Shown here piece by piece: positions 19,901-27,673 of a DNA stretch of 64,000 bases (position 1 is the first letter of the stretch; each line of letters starts with the position of its first letter). Location: the NCBI GenBank assembly GCA_016719105.1, contig JADKAQ010000030.1, positions 1 through 64,000 on the forward strand, written 5' to 3'. The notes under the pieces were generated by a model. It ran no database searches. It was not told the origin of the DNA and worked only from the letters and a program-made list of their open reading frames with translations. Source of the DNA: Gemmatimonadota bacterium (GTDB lineage: Bacteria > Gemmatimonadota > Gemmatimonadetes > Gemmatimonadales > Gemmatimonadaceae). The position numbers were made by a program, and so were the translations under genes.

Positions 19901-20338
19901 GGCGTGACGACGGAGACGTCGTTGCTGCTGCGTGCGCCCACGCTGTCGCTGGCCGAGGGTGAGCTGTCGGAAGGGGCGGCGGTGCGGGAGGTTGCCGACA
20001 TTCCTGGTGATCTGGTGGCGGCGAGTCGGTCGGGCGCCCACGCGCGGATCAGGGGCATCGACCTGACGGCCGTCGGCAGCCTGCTGATCACCGGCGTAGC
20101 GCTCGCCCCGGAGAATGCCGCTGGCGGAACGATCGAGGTCCGGCTCGACTCGCCCACAGGGACGCTGCTCGGCACGACGGAGGCGTTGCGCCCGAAAGGC
20201 GACAAGCGACTCGACACGTTGCGCCTGCCGGTACCGCCAACGCCGGGGGTGCACGACGTGTACCTCATCTTCCGCAATACGCAGGCGGCGAGCGGACAGT
20301 TGCTGTTCTTTCTCTCGACACTACACCTCGAACGCTGA
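16901..20338 (+). CDS. Secreted ThuA / PQQ-type sugar dehydrogenase / PKD / cytochrome c / CBM fusion
   Basis: 1145 residues with a Sec signal ending near AQ36. Domains in order: ThuA-like glutamine-amidotransferase fold (about 45-262; FSKTAGYRHASIE, YVGIHSATDTEY), six-bladed glucose/sorbosone dehydrogenase-type propeller (about 280-700; EQCCHTGGSIAFD, TMGHRNPYRIAVD), PKD domain (about 713-805), class I cytochrome c with CLGCH at 885-889 and a later MMPAH that could supply the distal Met, then a CBM6-like beta domain (about 982-1145). This suggests periplasmic oxidation of a sugar or glycan, with electrons passed to the attached haem. The PQQ cofactor is a family expectation, not seen. Similar multi-domain proteins exist in Bacteroidota-like bacteria. 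Confidence 0.85.
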   Translation: MRFASLPNRVARLRPAGIAVLALALAMSGAPAPGFAQRATRAPETPRILVFSKTAGYRHASIETGAAAITRLGAEHGFAVDLTEDAAAFTDRNLKRYRAVVFLSTTGDVLNPTQEHAFERYIQAGGGYVGIHSATDTEYGWPWYGKLAGAYFDGHPGNPNVRKGTFRVRDGGHASTQGLPARWEREDEFYSFKSINPAIHVLVDIDETSYEGGTNGANHPMSWYHDFDGGRAWYTNMGHTEATFAEPLFLRHLLGGIRHAMGSGAMDYRRARPEENRFTRVVLGEKLNEPTEMAVLPDERVLFIERKGAIQLYTPSTGTIKQVGFIPVNLTYLDGGQAEDGLLGLAIDPGFAANGWLYLFYSKAGAEPKNVLARYTMRGDSVDTSNAIVMLEVVVQREQCCHTGGSIAFDAKGNLFLSTGDNSNPFMNGYAPIDERPGRMPWDAQKSSANTNDLRGKILRIHPEPDGSYTIPEGNLFPPGMAKTRPEIYTMGHRNPYRIAVDKHTGVLYWGDVGPDASVDSVDRGPAGYDEVGRATRAGNYGWPHFVGDNKAYRDVDYATMHIGPPFDPQRPHNDSPNNTGLTELPPAQKAFIWYPYGPSGDFPLVGAGGRTAMAGPVFYGEDFARAARRFPAWYQGKLFTYDWMRGWIMAVTMDSSGNFASMERFLPSAKFANPVDMEFGPNGDLYVMEYGTTWFKGNDDARLVRIEFNAGNRAPVAVARANKTIGATPMRVALDASATTDADDDELTYAWTITGAGGRVVRRLTGERPSLTLPVPGTYSATLTVRDARGATSTSQLYLTAGNEPPAVAIDVAGDNTTFYWPHTPVHYAVRVTDREDGSLKSGRIAARRVRVSAQYLAEAPAMGGGAGAVPNADGLALIEGSDCLGCHKVDQVSIGPAYAAVAAKYARDSTALPRLAAKIRAGGTGVWGKVMMPAHAQLSDRDARLMARYILGLGQREPSEATPLPVRGRYLPPDSASATSGAIVLRTAYTDNGANGRLGVTTETSLLLRAPTLSLAEGELSEGAAVREVADIPGDLVAASRSGAHARIRGIDLTAVGSLLITGVALAPENAAGGTIEVRLDSPTGTLLGTTEALRPKGDKRLDTLRLPVPPTPGVHDVYLIFRNTQAASGQLLFFLSTLHLER

Positions 20339-20362
20339 TACCGACCCCGACGTCCGACCGAC

Positions 20363-20755
20363 ATGCCTCGTCTTCCCGTACCATCCGTCGTCCTGTTCGT
20401 CGTCGACGTGCCACGCGTGAGCGCCTTCTATCGCGAGTTGGCGTCGATGACGCTCCTGCACCAGGACGACGCGCACGTCGTCCTCGCGACCCATGGCCTT
20501 GAGCTCGTCGTGCACCAGCTGCGGGGGGAGCCTCCGGTCACGACGGATACCCTCGGCCGCCCGGCGTTGCGGGAGGACTCGTACTGGAAGCTCGCCCTCC
20601 CCGTCGCGAGCATTGCCGCGGCGCGGACGACCGCGTCCCTGCTGGGAGGCGGACTCAAGTTGCCTGAGCAGGAGTGGGAAGCGCGCGGCTTTCGGGCCTG
20701 CGACGGATACGATCCCGAGGGGAACGTGATCCAGGTGCGCGAGGCAGTCGAATAG
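20363..20755 (+). CDS. VOC (glyoxalase-like) family protein
   Basis: 130 residues from ATG 20363, 24 bases after the fusion gene, so probably co-transcribed. It has one vicinal-oxygen-chelate beta-alpha-beta-beta-beta pair: VVLFVVDVPRVSAFYREL at the start and YDPEGNVIQVREA at the end, where the terminal Glu is a usual metal ligand. VOC proteins include glyoxalases, dioxygenases and antibiotic-binding proteins; the substrate is not visible. Its stop codon TAG is partly inside a hairpin shared with the convergent gene. Confidence 0.8.
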   Translation: MPRLPVPSVVLFVVDVPRVSAFYRELASMTLLHQDDAHVVLATHGLELVVHQLRGEPPVTTDTLGRPALREDSYWKLALPVASIAAARTTASLLGGGLKLPEQEWEARGFRACDGYDPEGNVIQVREAVE

Positions 20756-20763
20756 ACTGCCTC
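20741..20763. terminator. Shared hairpin at convergent gene ends
   Basis: GAGGCAGTC (20741-20749), loop GAATA, GACTGCCTC (20755-20763): a perfect 9-bp stem. The plus-strand stop TAG (20753-20755) lies across the loop and stem, and the convergent gene ends 10 bases further at 20773. No U-tract follows on either strand. Probable two-way terminator. Confidence 0.65.
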
Positions 20764-20772
20764 AAGACCGGT

Positions 20773-21648
20773 TCATTTCGTGGCCGGCACCGTGCGCGTC
20801 GCTTCGGACACTTCACCGGCCATGAAGTAGCCTAACGCGCGCCGCGCCGGGCGCGTGCGGTTGGCGACGTTGCCGCGCACGCTGGCCGTGGCCACCGCGA
20901 AGGGGGAGCCGTCGTTCACCACCTGATCGGTGAGCGCGACGTAGTAACGATAGCCCGCGTCGGAGAGCGCGATCTGGCGCACCGTGACCACCTGCCCCGG
21001 GGCGACCGAGATCCCGCCGTAGGGCTGGAACTCGCTCACCTGCTTCCCCTCGACCAGGTCGTCGTTGGCGATCACGCGGGCCTTGAAGGCGCTGTCGGCT
21101 GCGATGAGGCGCACGCCGTCGACGAGTTGGTCCCACATGTAGTAGTTCCGCTGCCCCGCCGGGTCGCGCGTGTCGATCGTGGCGCGCAGCCCTTCGCGGG
21201 GGCCGATGACGCTGTTGCGCTCCATGAAGTACAGCGAGTCGATCGGGGCGACCGACTCGAGCCGGTCGCTTGCCTCATACTGTTCGCCCTCCCAGGTGAC
21301 GTGCAGCGTGTAGCGCCGCCCGACCTGGGCCGCGAACGGGGGGGACAGGTAGAGGCCCGGCTCGTTGGGCGAGGCCGCATAGGTCAGCGTGGTGCCGACG
21401 TCGTCGGTGACGCGTACCGCGGCCCCGGCGGCCGGCGGCGGCGCGGCATTGCTGAAGTAGGCATCCGTGGTCGTCAGGCGCACGCGCTGCGGCACGGCGG
21501 CCGTTCCCAGGACCCGTTCGAGGCGCCCCTCGACGACGAGCAGGCGGTCGCCTGCGGCGACGTCAACATCGACGACGCGCTCGCACGCGGTGAGGACGAG
21601 CGACAGGAGGAGAAGCGCCGTCAGGCGCACGCGATGGTTCTGGCGCAT
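20773..21648 (-). CDS. DUF4249 family lipoprotein
   Basis: 291 residues. A lipoprotein signal (LLLLSLVLTAC, Cys22) is followed by the beta-rich DUF4249 body: RLLVVEGRLERVLG, the Pro-rich AAPPPAAGAAVRVTDD, GLYLSPPFAAQVGRRYTLHV, and near the end YRYYVALTDQVVNDGSPF. DUF4249 proteins are usually encoded beside TonB-dependent receptors and are thought to be surface partners of the receptor. The receptor gene lies 13 bases upstream on the same strand, which supports this. No catalytic motif is visible. Confidence 0.85.
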   Translation of the reverse strand: MRQNHRVRLTALLLLSLVLTACERVVDVDVAAGDRLLVVEGRLERVLGTAAVPQRVRLTTTDAYFSNAAPPPAAGAAVRVTDDVGTTLTYAASPNEPGLYLSPPFAAQVGRRYTLHVTWEGEQYEASDRLESVAPIDSLYFMERNSVIGPREGLRATIDTRDPAGQRNYYMWDQLVDGVRLIAADSAFKARVIANDDLVEGKQVSEFQPYGGISVAPGQVVTVRQIALSDAGYRYYVALTDQVVNDGSPFAVATASVRGNVANRTRPARRALGYFMAGEVSEATRTVPATK

Positions 21649-21661
21649 GCTGGGCTCCCGG

Positions 21662-24139
21662 CTAGAAGTGGCGGGTGTAGGAGATGCTCGGCACGACGCC
21701 GAAGACCGACAGCTGCACCGCTTCCGAGGTGAGCGGGTTCTTCTCCGACTGCCGGAAGGAGATCGACTGCGCGTTGAAACGGTTGTAGGCGTTGAAGACC
21801 CCCAGCTGCAACTCCCCGCGCTTCGTCTTGCGGGTGAAGGCCAGGTCGAGGCGATGGTAGGCCGGGAGGCGCGCGGCGTTGCGCGGGCCGTACTCGGCGA
21901 GGATGAGGCCGTCGACTACGTAGCGCGACTCGGGGTAGGTCGCGGGGAGCCCGGTGGCGAAGGTGAAGGTCGCCCCTGCATTCCACTTGCGGCTGAGCGG
22001 GCGCATGGCGACGACCGAGAGGTCATGCGTCTTGTCGTATGGCGAGGCGTACCACTTGCCACCGTTGATCCCGGGGGCGCTGGTGCTCGACGAGGCGACG
22101 GCCCGCGAGCCGAAGCGTTGCTCGGCGCGGCTCAGCGTGTAGCTCACCCATCCCGTCGTGCGTCCCACCTGCCGGCGGGCGAAGAGTTCGAGGCCGTAGG
22201 CACGCCCCTCGCCCTGCAGCATGAGCGTCTCGAGCTTCTCGTTGAGGATGACGTCGGCGCCATCGACGAAGTCGACGACGTCGTGCGAGCGCTTGACGAA
22301 CGCTTCGGCCGAGAGGTCCCACGCCTGACCCGGGGTGATACGCTGGACGCCGAACGCCACCTGGTCGGCGCGCTGTGGGCGGAGGTACGGCCCCGCCGGC
22401 TCCCAGACGTCGAGCGGCGTGGGCGAGTTGGTCTTGGAGGCGAGGTGCAGGTACTGCACCGTGCGGGCGTAGCTCGCCTTGACGCTCGTTCCCTCCGAGA
22501 GCGAGAAGCGCACCGAGGCGCGCGGCTCGATCGCACCGTACGCCTTGACCTTGTCGCCCGCGCCGTAGCGCGTGCTGTCGACCACCACGCCGGGCTCGTA
22601 GCGTCCGAGCAGCGAGTCGTAGACGACGGGAGCGTTGTTGGCGTACTGGAAGATCGTCGCCGTCCCGGTGCGCACGAAGCCGGAGAGGCGCGCGCCGTAG
22701 CGCAGCGCCCACCGCTCGCCGAACTCGCGCTCCTCACCCAGGTAGAGCGCCCCCGCGGTCGCGCTGCGCTCGGGGACCTGCTTGCGCGAGATGTTCGAGC
22801 TCCCCCGCGGGGAGACTTCGCCGGGATTGAAGCCGTGCAGCGTCCCCTGCAACCCGAACTCGAGGCGATGACCCGCGGACAGGTGCAACGACTCGTCCAC
22901 CTTGAAGTCGAGGCTCTTCACCCGCGCGACCCACTGCGCGGAATCGCGCCCGATGGGGAACATTAGGCGATAGTCGTAGTCGCTGGCGGCGAGCGTGACC
23001 TTGGAGTAGAGGCGCTCGCGCACGATCTCGTTCCAGCGCAGCGTCCCCGACTTGTTCCCCCAGCCGGCGCTGAACATGTCGCCGGCGCCGAAGCGGTCGC
23101 GCCCGAGGAAGCCCGAGGCGACGAGCGTGCCGTGGTCGCCTAACGGCTTGGTCGCCTTGGCGTTGAGGTCGTAGAAGTAGGCGATGGAGTTCTTGATATC
23201 AGGGTCGCTCGACGCCTTCGCGAAGAGGTCGGCGTACGAACGGCGCGCGGCGATGAGCCACGACCCCTTCCCCTTGAGCGGCCCCTCGACCGCGAGGCGC
23301 GACGCCAGGAGCCCGATTGTCGCGCTCCCGGCGAAGTCGTTGGCGTTTCCCTCGCGCTGGCGCAGGTCCACCACCGAAGAGAGGCGCCCCCCGAAGCGCG
23401 GCGGGATTGCCCCCTTGTAGAGCGTCGCGTCGTCGACGGCGTCGGAGTTGAAGACCGAGAGGAAGCCCAGGATGTGGGCCGGATTGTAGATCGTGGCTTC
23501 GTCGAGGAGGATGAGGTTCTGGTCGGCCCCGCCGCCCCGCACATTGATGGCCGTCGTGAAGTCGCTCGACGACGACACGCCGGGGAGCAGGGTGAGGCTG
23601 CGGATCGGGTCCACTTCCCCGAGCGCCGCGGGCACCTGGCGCAGCGTCGTCACGTCCAGTCGCGCGATGCTCATGTCCAGCGACTTGGGATCGATGTCGG
23701 CCTGTTCGCTCGTCGCCGTCACCGCGACGGTGGCGAGCGTGACCTGCGAGCGTTGGAGGGCGATGTCGAGCGTCTGCGAAGCACGCAGGTCGATCGTCGT
23801 GTCGAACGGGGCGAAGCCGATCGCGCGCACCGCCAGCCGGTGTGTGCCCGCGGCGAGCGTGAGGAAGTACACCCCTTCTTCGTTGCTCTCGACCGACACC
23901 GTGCGATCGGCGACGACGCGCGCGTGCCGAACGACTTCCCGCGATTCGGCGCTGCGCAGCGTGCCGCTGATACGGAGCGGGGTGCCGGTTGCAGGCGTCG
24001 GACGGGGCGCTGCGGGTGCCTGTGCGCTGAGCGCGCGGGAAACGACGAGGGGTGCGGCGACAGCCAGCAGCGTCGGAAAGACGAGCGGGCTCTGCAGGAT
24101 GTTGAGGAACGCACGTACTGTGCGGAACGGCAGCGACAC
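21662..24139 (-). CDS. TonB-dependent outer-membrane receptor with carboxypeptidase-regulatory-like domain
   Basis: About 825 residues from GTG 24139. A hydrophobic export signal (LVFPTLLAVAAPLVVSRALSAQ) is followed by a CarboxypepD_reg-like domain (ISGTLRSAESREVVRHARV to DIALQRSQ), the plug (LTLLPGVSSSSDFTTAINVR, GGGADQNLILLDEATIYNP) and a beta-barrel ending in aromatic Phe (YTRHF). It imports a large ligand using TonB energy. The DUF4249 lipoprotein follows at once, giving a typical receptor/partner pair. The start is uncertain: the frame is open to ATG 24280 but that extension is Arg/Pro-rich and lacks signal character, and no good ribosome site is visible for GTG 24139. Confidence 0.85.
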   Translation of the reverse strand: MSLPFRTVRAFLNILQSPLVFPTLLAVAAPLVVSRALSAQAPAAPRPTPATGTPLRISGTLRSAESREVVRHARVVADRTVSVESNEEGVYFLTLAAGTHRLAVRAIGFAPFDTTIDLRASQTLDIALQRSQVTLATVAVTATSEQADIDPKSLDMSIARLDVTTLRQVPAALGEVDPIRSLTLLPGVSSSSDFTTAINVRGGGADQNLILLDEATIYNPAHILGFLSVFNSDAVDDATLYKGAIPPRFGGRLSSVVDLRQREGNANDFAGSATIGLLASRLAVEGPLKGKGSWLIAARRSYADLFAKASSDPDIKNSIAYFYDLNAKATKPLGDHGTLVASGFLGRDRFGAGDMFSAGWGNKSGTLRWNEIVRERLYSKVTLAASDYDYRLMFPIGRDSAQWVARVKSLDFKVDESLHLSAGHRLEFGLQGTLHGFNPGEVSPRGSSNISRKQVPERSATAGALYLGEEREFGERWALRYGARLSGFVRTGTATIFQYANNAPVVYDSLLGRYEPGVVVDSTRYGAGDKVKAYGAIEPRASVRFSLSEGTSVKASYARTVQYLHLASKTNSPTPLDVWEPAGPYLRPQRADQVAFGVQRITPGQAWDLSAEAFVKRSHDVVDFVDGADVILNEKLETLMLQGEGRAYGLELFARRQVGRTTGWVSYTLSRAEQRFGSRAVASSSTSAPGINGGKWYASPYDKTHDLSVVAMRPLSRKWNAGATFTFATGLPATYPESRYVVDGLILAEYGPRNAARLPAYHRLDLAFTRKTKRGELQLGVFNAYNRFNAQSISFRQSEKNPLTSEAVQLSVFGVVPSISYTRHF

Positions 24140-24376
24140 GAGACGTGGAGTTGGGGGAGCGCGCAGCGTGACCCGTACATTGCAGGTGACGGCACTGTAC
24201 GTGGCGTCACTCGTACCCCCGCCCGGACACGGACGATCCGCTCGACGGAAAGGGCTGGTCCACCTACGGGTCCTGGACACGGGAGGATTCTGCCCCGTGG
24301 CATGGGTCGTCCGCGGTCTTGGGTCCTAGATTCCGGCCCGTGCGCTCCACCCCACGTCGCTCTCACCGACCCGGTC

Positions 24377-24694
24377 ATGCTCATCGTCCATGTCTTCGTC
24401 CACGTCCTTCCCGGTAGCGTCGACCCCTTCGTGGCGGCCTCGCTCGAGAACGCGCGCCACAGCGTTCAGGAGCCGGGGGTCGTCCGGTTCGACCTCATTC
24501 AGCAGGAGGATGATCCCGCGCGCTTCGTCCTGGTCGAGATCTATCGCGATCCCGACGCCCCGGCGCAGCACAAGGCGACCGCGCACTACGCGGCATGGCG
24601 CGATGCGGTCGAGCCCATGATGGCCGAGCCGCGGCGCAGCACGAAGTACCGGGAGATCGCCCCCGGGCCCGAGGGGTGGGAGTACCCGCGCTGA
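24377..24694 (+). CDS. Antibiotic biosynthesis monooxygenase (ABM) domain protein
   Basis: 105 residues from ATG 24377, with HVFVHVLPGSVDPFV, ARHSVQEPGVVRFDLIQQ and FVLVEIYRDPDAPAQHKAT. This is the dimeric alpha/beta-barrel pattern of ABM/LsrG-like proteins. Such proteins act on quinones or small signalling molecules, or serve as haem-free monooxygenases; the substrate is unknown. It is divergent from the TonB receptor. The following 233 bases to the sugar operon contain one inverted repeat and no other feature I can support. Confidence 0.85.
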   Translation: MLIVHVFVHVLPGSVDPFVAASLENARHSVQEPGVVRFDLIQQEDDPARFVLVEIYRDPDAPAQHKATAHYAAWRDAVEPMMAEPRRSTKYREIAPGPEGWEYPR

Positions 24695-24863
24695 CGCTCC
24701 GCTCGGCGCCGCCCACCGCGCAGTGGCTCCCGTCGGGCCGCGTCGCGCGGACGGGACGGGACGGGACGCGCGCTCGGCGAGCATCATCCAGGGGAATCGG
24801 GTCCTGCTGACCGACAGGGAATTGGCGGAAGCGCTGGCCGAGGCGATATGATCGTGCGCGCGT

Positions 24864-24889
24864 AGCCGGCGCGAGAGTCGAGGCCGGCT
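24864..24889. promoter_or_regulatory. Inverted repeat upstream of the sugar operon
   Basis: AGCCGGC (24864-24870) and GCCGGCT (24883-24889) form a perfect 7-bp inverted repeat with a 12-base spacer, ending 38 bases before the first start codon of the sugar operon. The position suits an operator for a repressor or a leader hairpin. No regulator gene lies next to the operon, and base composition alone makes GC-rich inverted repeats fairly common, so this is only a candidate. Confidence 0.3.
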
Positions 24890-24927
24890 GCGTCACCGTC
24901 CACTGGCCCTCCCGAGTCCCACCTCAG

Positions 24928-25965
24928 TTGTCCCAGTTGTCTCTCGACACGTCTTCTCCCGCGCCGCGTGGTGACGCCGAACCAGCTGTGCGCGCCTCGG
25001 CCCGCGGGCTCGTCGCGCGACTCTCCCCGGTGCTGGGGCTGGTCGCCGTCGTCCTGATCTTCGCCGTGCTGGCGGACGAGCCAGGGCGCTTCCTCTCGGC
25101 GTTCAACCTGCGGGTGGTCCTCTCGCAGACGGTCATCACGGCGCTTGGGGCGATCGGGATGACGATGATCGTGGTGGGCGGCGGCATCGACCTGTCGGTG
25201 GGCGCGGCGATCGCGCTCACGGGGGTGCTAGCGGCACTCGGGTTGCGCGACGGGTGGTCACCGTCGCTGGCGGTGGCGGCGGCGGTTGCGGCTGGCGGCT
25301 TCATCGGATTGGTGAACGGGGCGGTGATCACGACGCTTCGCGTGGTGCCGTTCATCGTCACGCTGGGGATGCTGGGCACCGCGCGCGGAACGGCGAAGTG
25401 GCTGGCGAACGAGCAGACGGTCAACGTCCCGCCGTCGTGGGTGAACGACCTCGTGGTGACGATGCCCAAGCCCGCGTGGCTCATCCTCCCGATCGGTGTG
25501 TGGGTGGTGATCGTGCTGGCGATCCTTGCCGCCCTGATGTTGCGCTACACCGTGTTTGGGCGGCGCATCTTCGCCCTGGGCTCCAACGAAGCGGCGGCCC
25601 GAGCCTGTGGCATCGACACGACGCGTCTCAAGCTGGCGATGTACAGCGTGGCCGGGTGCCTGTTTGGTCTCACGGGGGTGATGCAGGTCTCCCGCCTGCG
25701 ACAGGGCGATCCCACGGTGGCCAACGGCGTGGAGCTGGACATCATCGCCGCGGTGGTGATCGGCGGCGGGAGCCTCAACGGTGGTGAAGGGAGCATCGCC
25801 GGCTCGCTCATCGGCGCGCTGATCATGGCCTTCCTGCGCAACGGCTGTCAGCAGATGGGATGGCCCAACTACATCCAGGAGATCATCATCGGGGTGATCA
25901 TCGTGCTCGCGGTGGCGCTCGACCGGGCGCGACTGGCGTGGGCCGAGCGGAGTGCGGCGACGTGA
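24928..25965 (+). CDS. Sugar ABC transporter permease (RbsC type)
   Basis: 345 residues, with about ten hydrophobic segments and the family signature blocks GGIDLSVGA (residues 90-98), LNGGEGSIAGSLIGALIMA near 290 and the early VLSQTVITALGAIGMT. It forms the channel of a carbohydrate-uptake-2 type ABC importer. The first codon is TTG 24928 (a second in-frame TTG is 24937) with no strong ribosome site. It is the first gene of the operon and overlaps the lactonase gene (TGATG, 25963-25967). The binding protein and ATPase of the same importer lie five and six genes downstream, with catabolic genes between, which is unusual. Confidence 0.9.
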   Translation: MSQLSLDTSSPAPRGDAEPAVRASARGLVARLSPVLGLVAVVLIFAVLADEPGRFLSAFNLRVVLSQTVITALGAIGMTMIVVGGGIDLSVGAAIALTGVLAALGLRDGWSPSLAVAAAVAAGGFIGLVNGAVITTLRVVPFIVTLGMLGTARGTAKWLANEQTVNVPPSWVNDLVVTMPKPAWLILPIGVWVVIVLAILAALMLRYTVFGRRIFALGSNEAAARACGIDTTRLKLAMYSVAGCLFGLTGVMQVSRLRQGDPTVANGVELDIIAAVVIGGGSLNGGEGSIAGSLIGALIMAFLRNGCQQMGWPNYIQEIIIGVIIVLAVALDRARLAWAERSAAT

Positions 25966-26843
25966 TGTCGGCGCGCGTGCCGCGAGTGGATGCCCACGTT
26001 CACCTGTGGGACCCCGCGCTCTTTGCGTATCCGTGGCTCGACGGGATTCCTGCGCTGCAGCGCCCGTTCGCGATGCACGACTATCCCGGCCTAGGTCGGG
26101 ACGACGCGCGCTCGGTGGATGCCGTGGTGGTGGTGGAAGCGAACGTCGTTGCGGGGGCGGGAAGCGTCGAGGCGTCGTGGCTGGAGCAGGTCGCGCGCCA
26201 TGATAGTCGACTCGCGGGGATCGTGGCGTTCGTCGACGTGCCTGACCCCATCGCCTGCGAGTGGGCCGTCAGGAACCTCAAGCGCTACCGTCACGTCGTG
26301 GGGGTGCGCCACAACATCCAGGGGCATCCGCCCGGCTACGCCACGCACGCGGCGTTCGTGAACGGGGTGCGCATGTTGGCGGTGTCCGACTTCCCATTCG
26401 ATCTGTGCATCACCGCGTCGCAACTCGCCGAGGTGACGACGCTCGTCAAGCGCTGCCCCGAGATTCGTTTCATCCTCGATCACTGTGGCAAGCCGGACAT
26501 CGCCCGCGGTTCGTTCGATGAATGGCGCCACCGGATCGATGCACTCGCCGAATTCGACACCGTCTGCTGCAAGCTCTCCGGGCTCTTCACCGAGGCCGGT
26601 CCTGGGCGATGCGACGCCGACACACTGCGTCCATACGTGAAGCACGTGGTCGAGGCCTTCGGTCCGCGGCGCGTGATGTACGGCTCCGACTGGCCCGTGT
26701 GCACCCTCGCCGGGAGCGCCGAGGACTGGCACACCATCGTCAGCGACATCGTCGGCGGGCTCTGCTCGCGCCACGAACGCGACGAGATCTTCGGGGGGAC
26801 CGCGGTTCGCGCCTATCGACTTTCCATCAATACGCCGGCATGA
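25965..26843 (+). CDS. Amidohydrolase-family lactonase, L-fuconolactonase-like
   Basis: 292 residues of the COG3618 amidohydrolase-2 type. Metal-site motifs are visible: VDAHVHLWDP (HxH, residues 8-17), VGVRHNIQGHP, FILDHCGKPDI and YGSDWPVC near residue 240. Family members open L-fucono-, L-rhamnono- or related sugar lactones. In context it should hydrolyse the lactone made by a sugar dehydrogenase of the operon into the aldonate used by the downstream dehydratase. It overlaps the permease gene by one base and the SDR gene by four (ATGA). Confidence 0.88.
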   Translation: MSARVPRVDAHVHLWDPALFAYPWLDGIPALQRPFAMHDYPGLGRDDARSVDAVVVVEANVVAGAGSVEASWLEQVARHDSRLAGIVAFVDVPDPIACEWAVRNLKRYRHVVGVRHNIQGHPPGYATHAAFVNGVRMLAVSDFPFDLCITASQLAEVTTLVKRCPEIRFILDHCGKPDIARGSFDEWRHRIDALAEFDTVCCKLSGLFTEAGPGRCDADTLRPYVKHVVEAFGPRRVMYGSDWPVCTLAGSAEDWHTIVSDIVGGLCSRHERDEIFGGTAVRAYRLSINTPA

Positions 26844-27631
26844 CAGCCACCGAGCCTTCGTCCATTCACGACCTCAGCGGGCGCGTCGCCGTCGTCACGG
26901 GCGGTGCGTCGGGGATCGGGCAGGCCATCGCCCGCCTCTTCGCGCGCCGCGGCGCCCGCGTGGCCATCCTCGACCTCGCCGACGCGAGCGAAACAACGGA
27001 TGGCATCCGAGCCGACCACGCGCACGCGTTGCACCTGACGTGCGACGTGACCAATCAGCACGCGGTCGACGCCGCCTTTCGCGAGGTGGCCGAGCGCCTG
27101 GGGCCGGTCGACATCCTGGTCAACAGCGCGGGCGTCGCGCACGTGGGAAACATCGAACAGACATCCGAGGCCGATCTCGATCGCGTGTACGCGGTCAACG
27201 TGAAGGGGGTCTACAACTGCCTGCGCGCCGGAGTCGCGGCGATGAAGGGGCGTGGCGGGGCGATCCTCAACATCGCCTCCGTAGCATCCACCGTCGGGAT
27301 CGCCGACCGCTTCGCCTACTCGATGAGCAAGGGGGCGGTGCTGACGATGACGTACTCGGTGGCCCGCGACTACGTGCACGAGAAGATTCGCTGCAACTGC
27401 GTGGCGCCGGGGCGCGTGCACACGCCGTTCGTCGATGGCTTCCTCGCCAAGTCGTACCCCGGGCGCGAGGCGGAGATGTTCGAGGCGCTCTCGCGCACGC
27501 AGCCGATCGGGCGAATGGGGAGACCGGAAGAGATCGCCGAACTGGCGCTCTTCCTCTGCTCCGACTCGGCCGCGTTCATCACCGGGAGCAACTTCCCGAT
27601 CGACGGCGGCTTCGTGTCGCTCAAGATGTGA
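26840..27631 (+). CDS. SDR oxidoreductase of the sugar-acid pathway
   Basis: 263 residues. Classical short-chain dehydrogenase: TGGASGIG (20-27) for NAD(P), NSAG, Tyr160-xxx-Lys164 catalytic pair, and a GSNFPIDGG end. In the Xanthomonas-type L-fucose pathway an SDR oxidises 2-keto-3-deoxy-L-fuconate to the 2,4-diketo compound; other SDRs oxidise L-fucose itself. Either role fits. I favour the keto-deoxy step because a zinc dehydrogenase is also present. Start and stop overlap the lactonase gene (ATGA at 26840-26843). Confidence 0.85.
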   Translation: MTATEPSSIHDLSGRVAVVTGGASGIGQAIARLFARRGARVAILDLADASETTDGIRADHAHALHLTCDVTNQHAVDAAFREVAERLGPVDILVNSAGVAHVGNIEQTSEADLDRVYAVNVKGVYNCLRAGVAAMKGRGGAILNIASVASTVGIADRFAYSMSKGAVLTMTYSVARDYVHEKIRCNCVAPGRVHTPFVDGFLAKSYPGREAEMFEALSRTQPIGRMGRPEEIAELALFLCSDSAAFITGSNFPIDGGFVSLKM

Positions 27632-27673
27632 GGGTGCGATGCATGTCTCCTGCCTAACGGGCGCGCGCTGACG

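Noticed and set aside
21467..22966. 499-codon plus-strand frame opposite the TonB receptor
   Set aside because: Antisense to a clear receptor; composition is that of a mirror frame.
23474..24376. Plus-strand extension before the ABM protein
   Set aside because: It runs antisense through the TonB receptor; the ABM domain itself starts at 24377.
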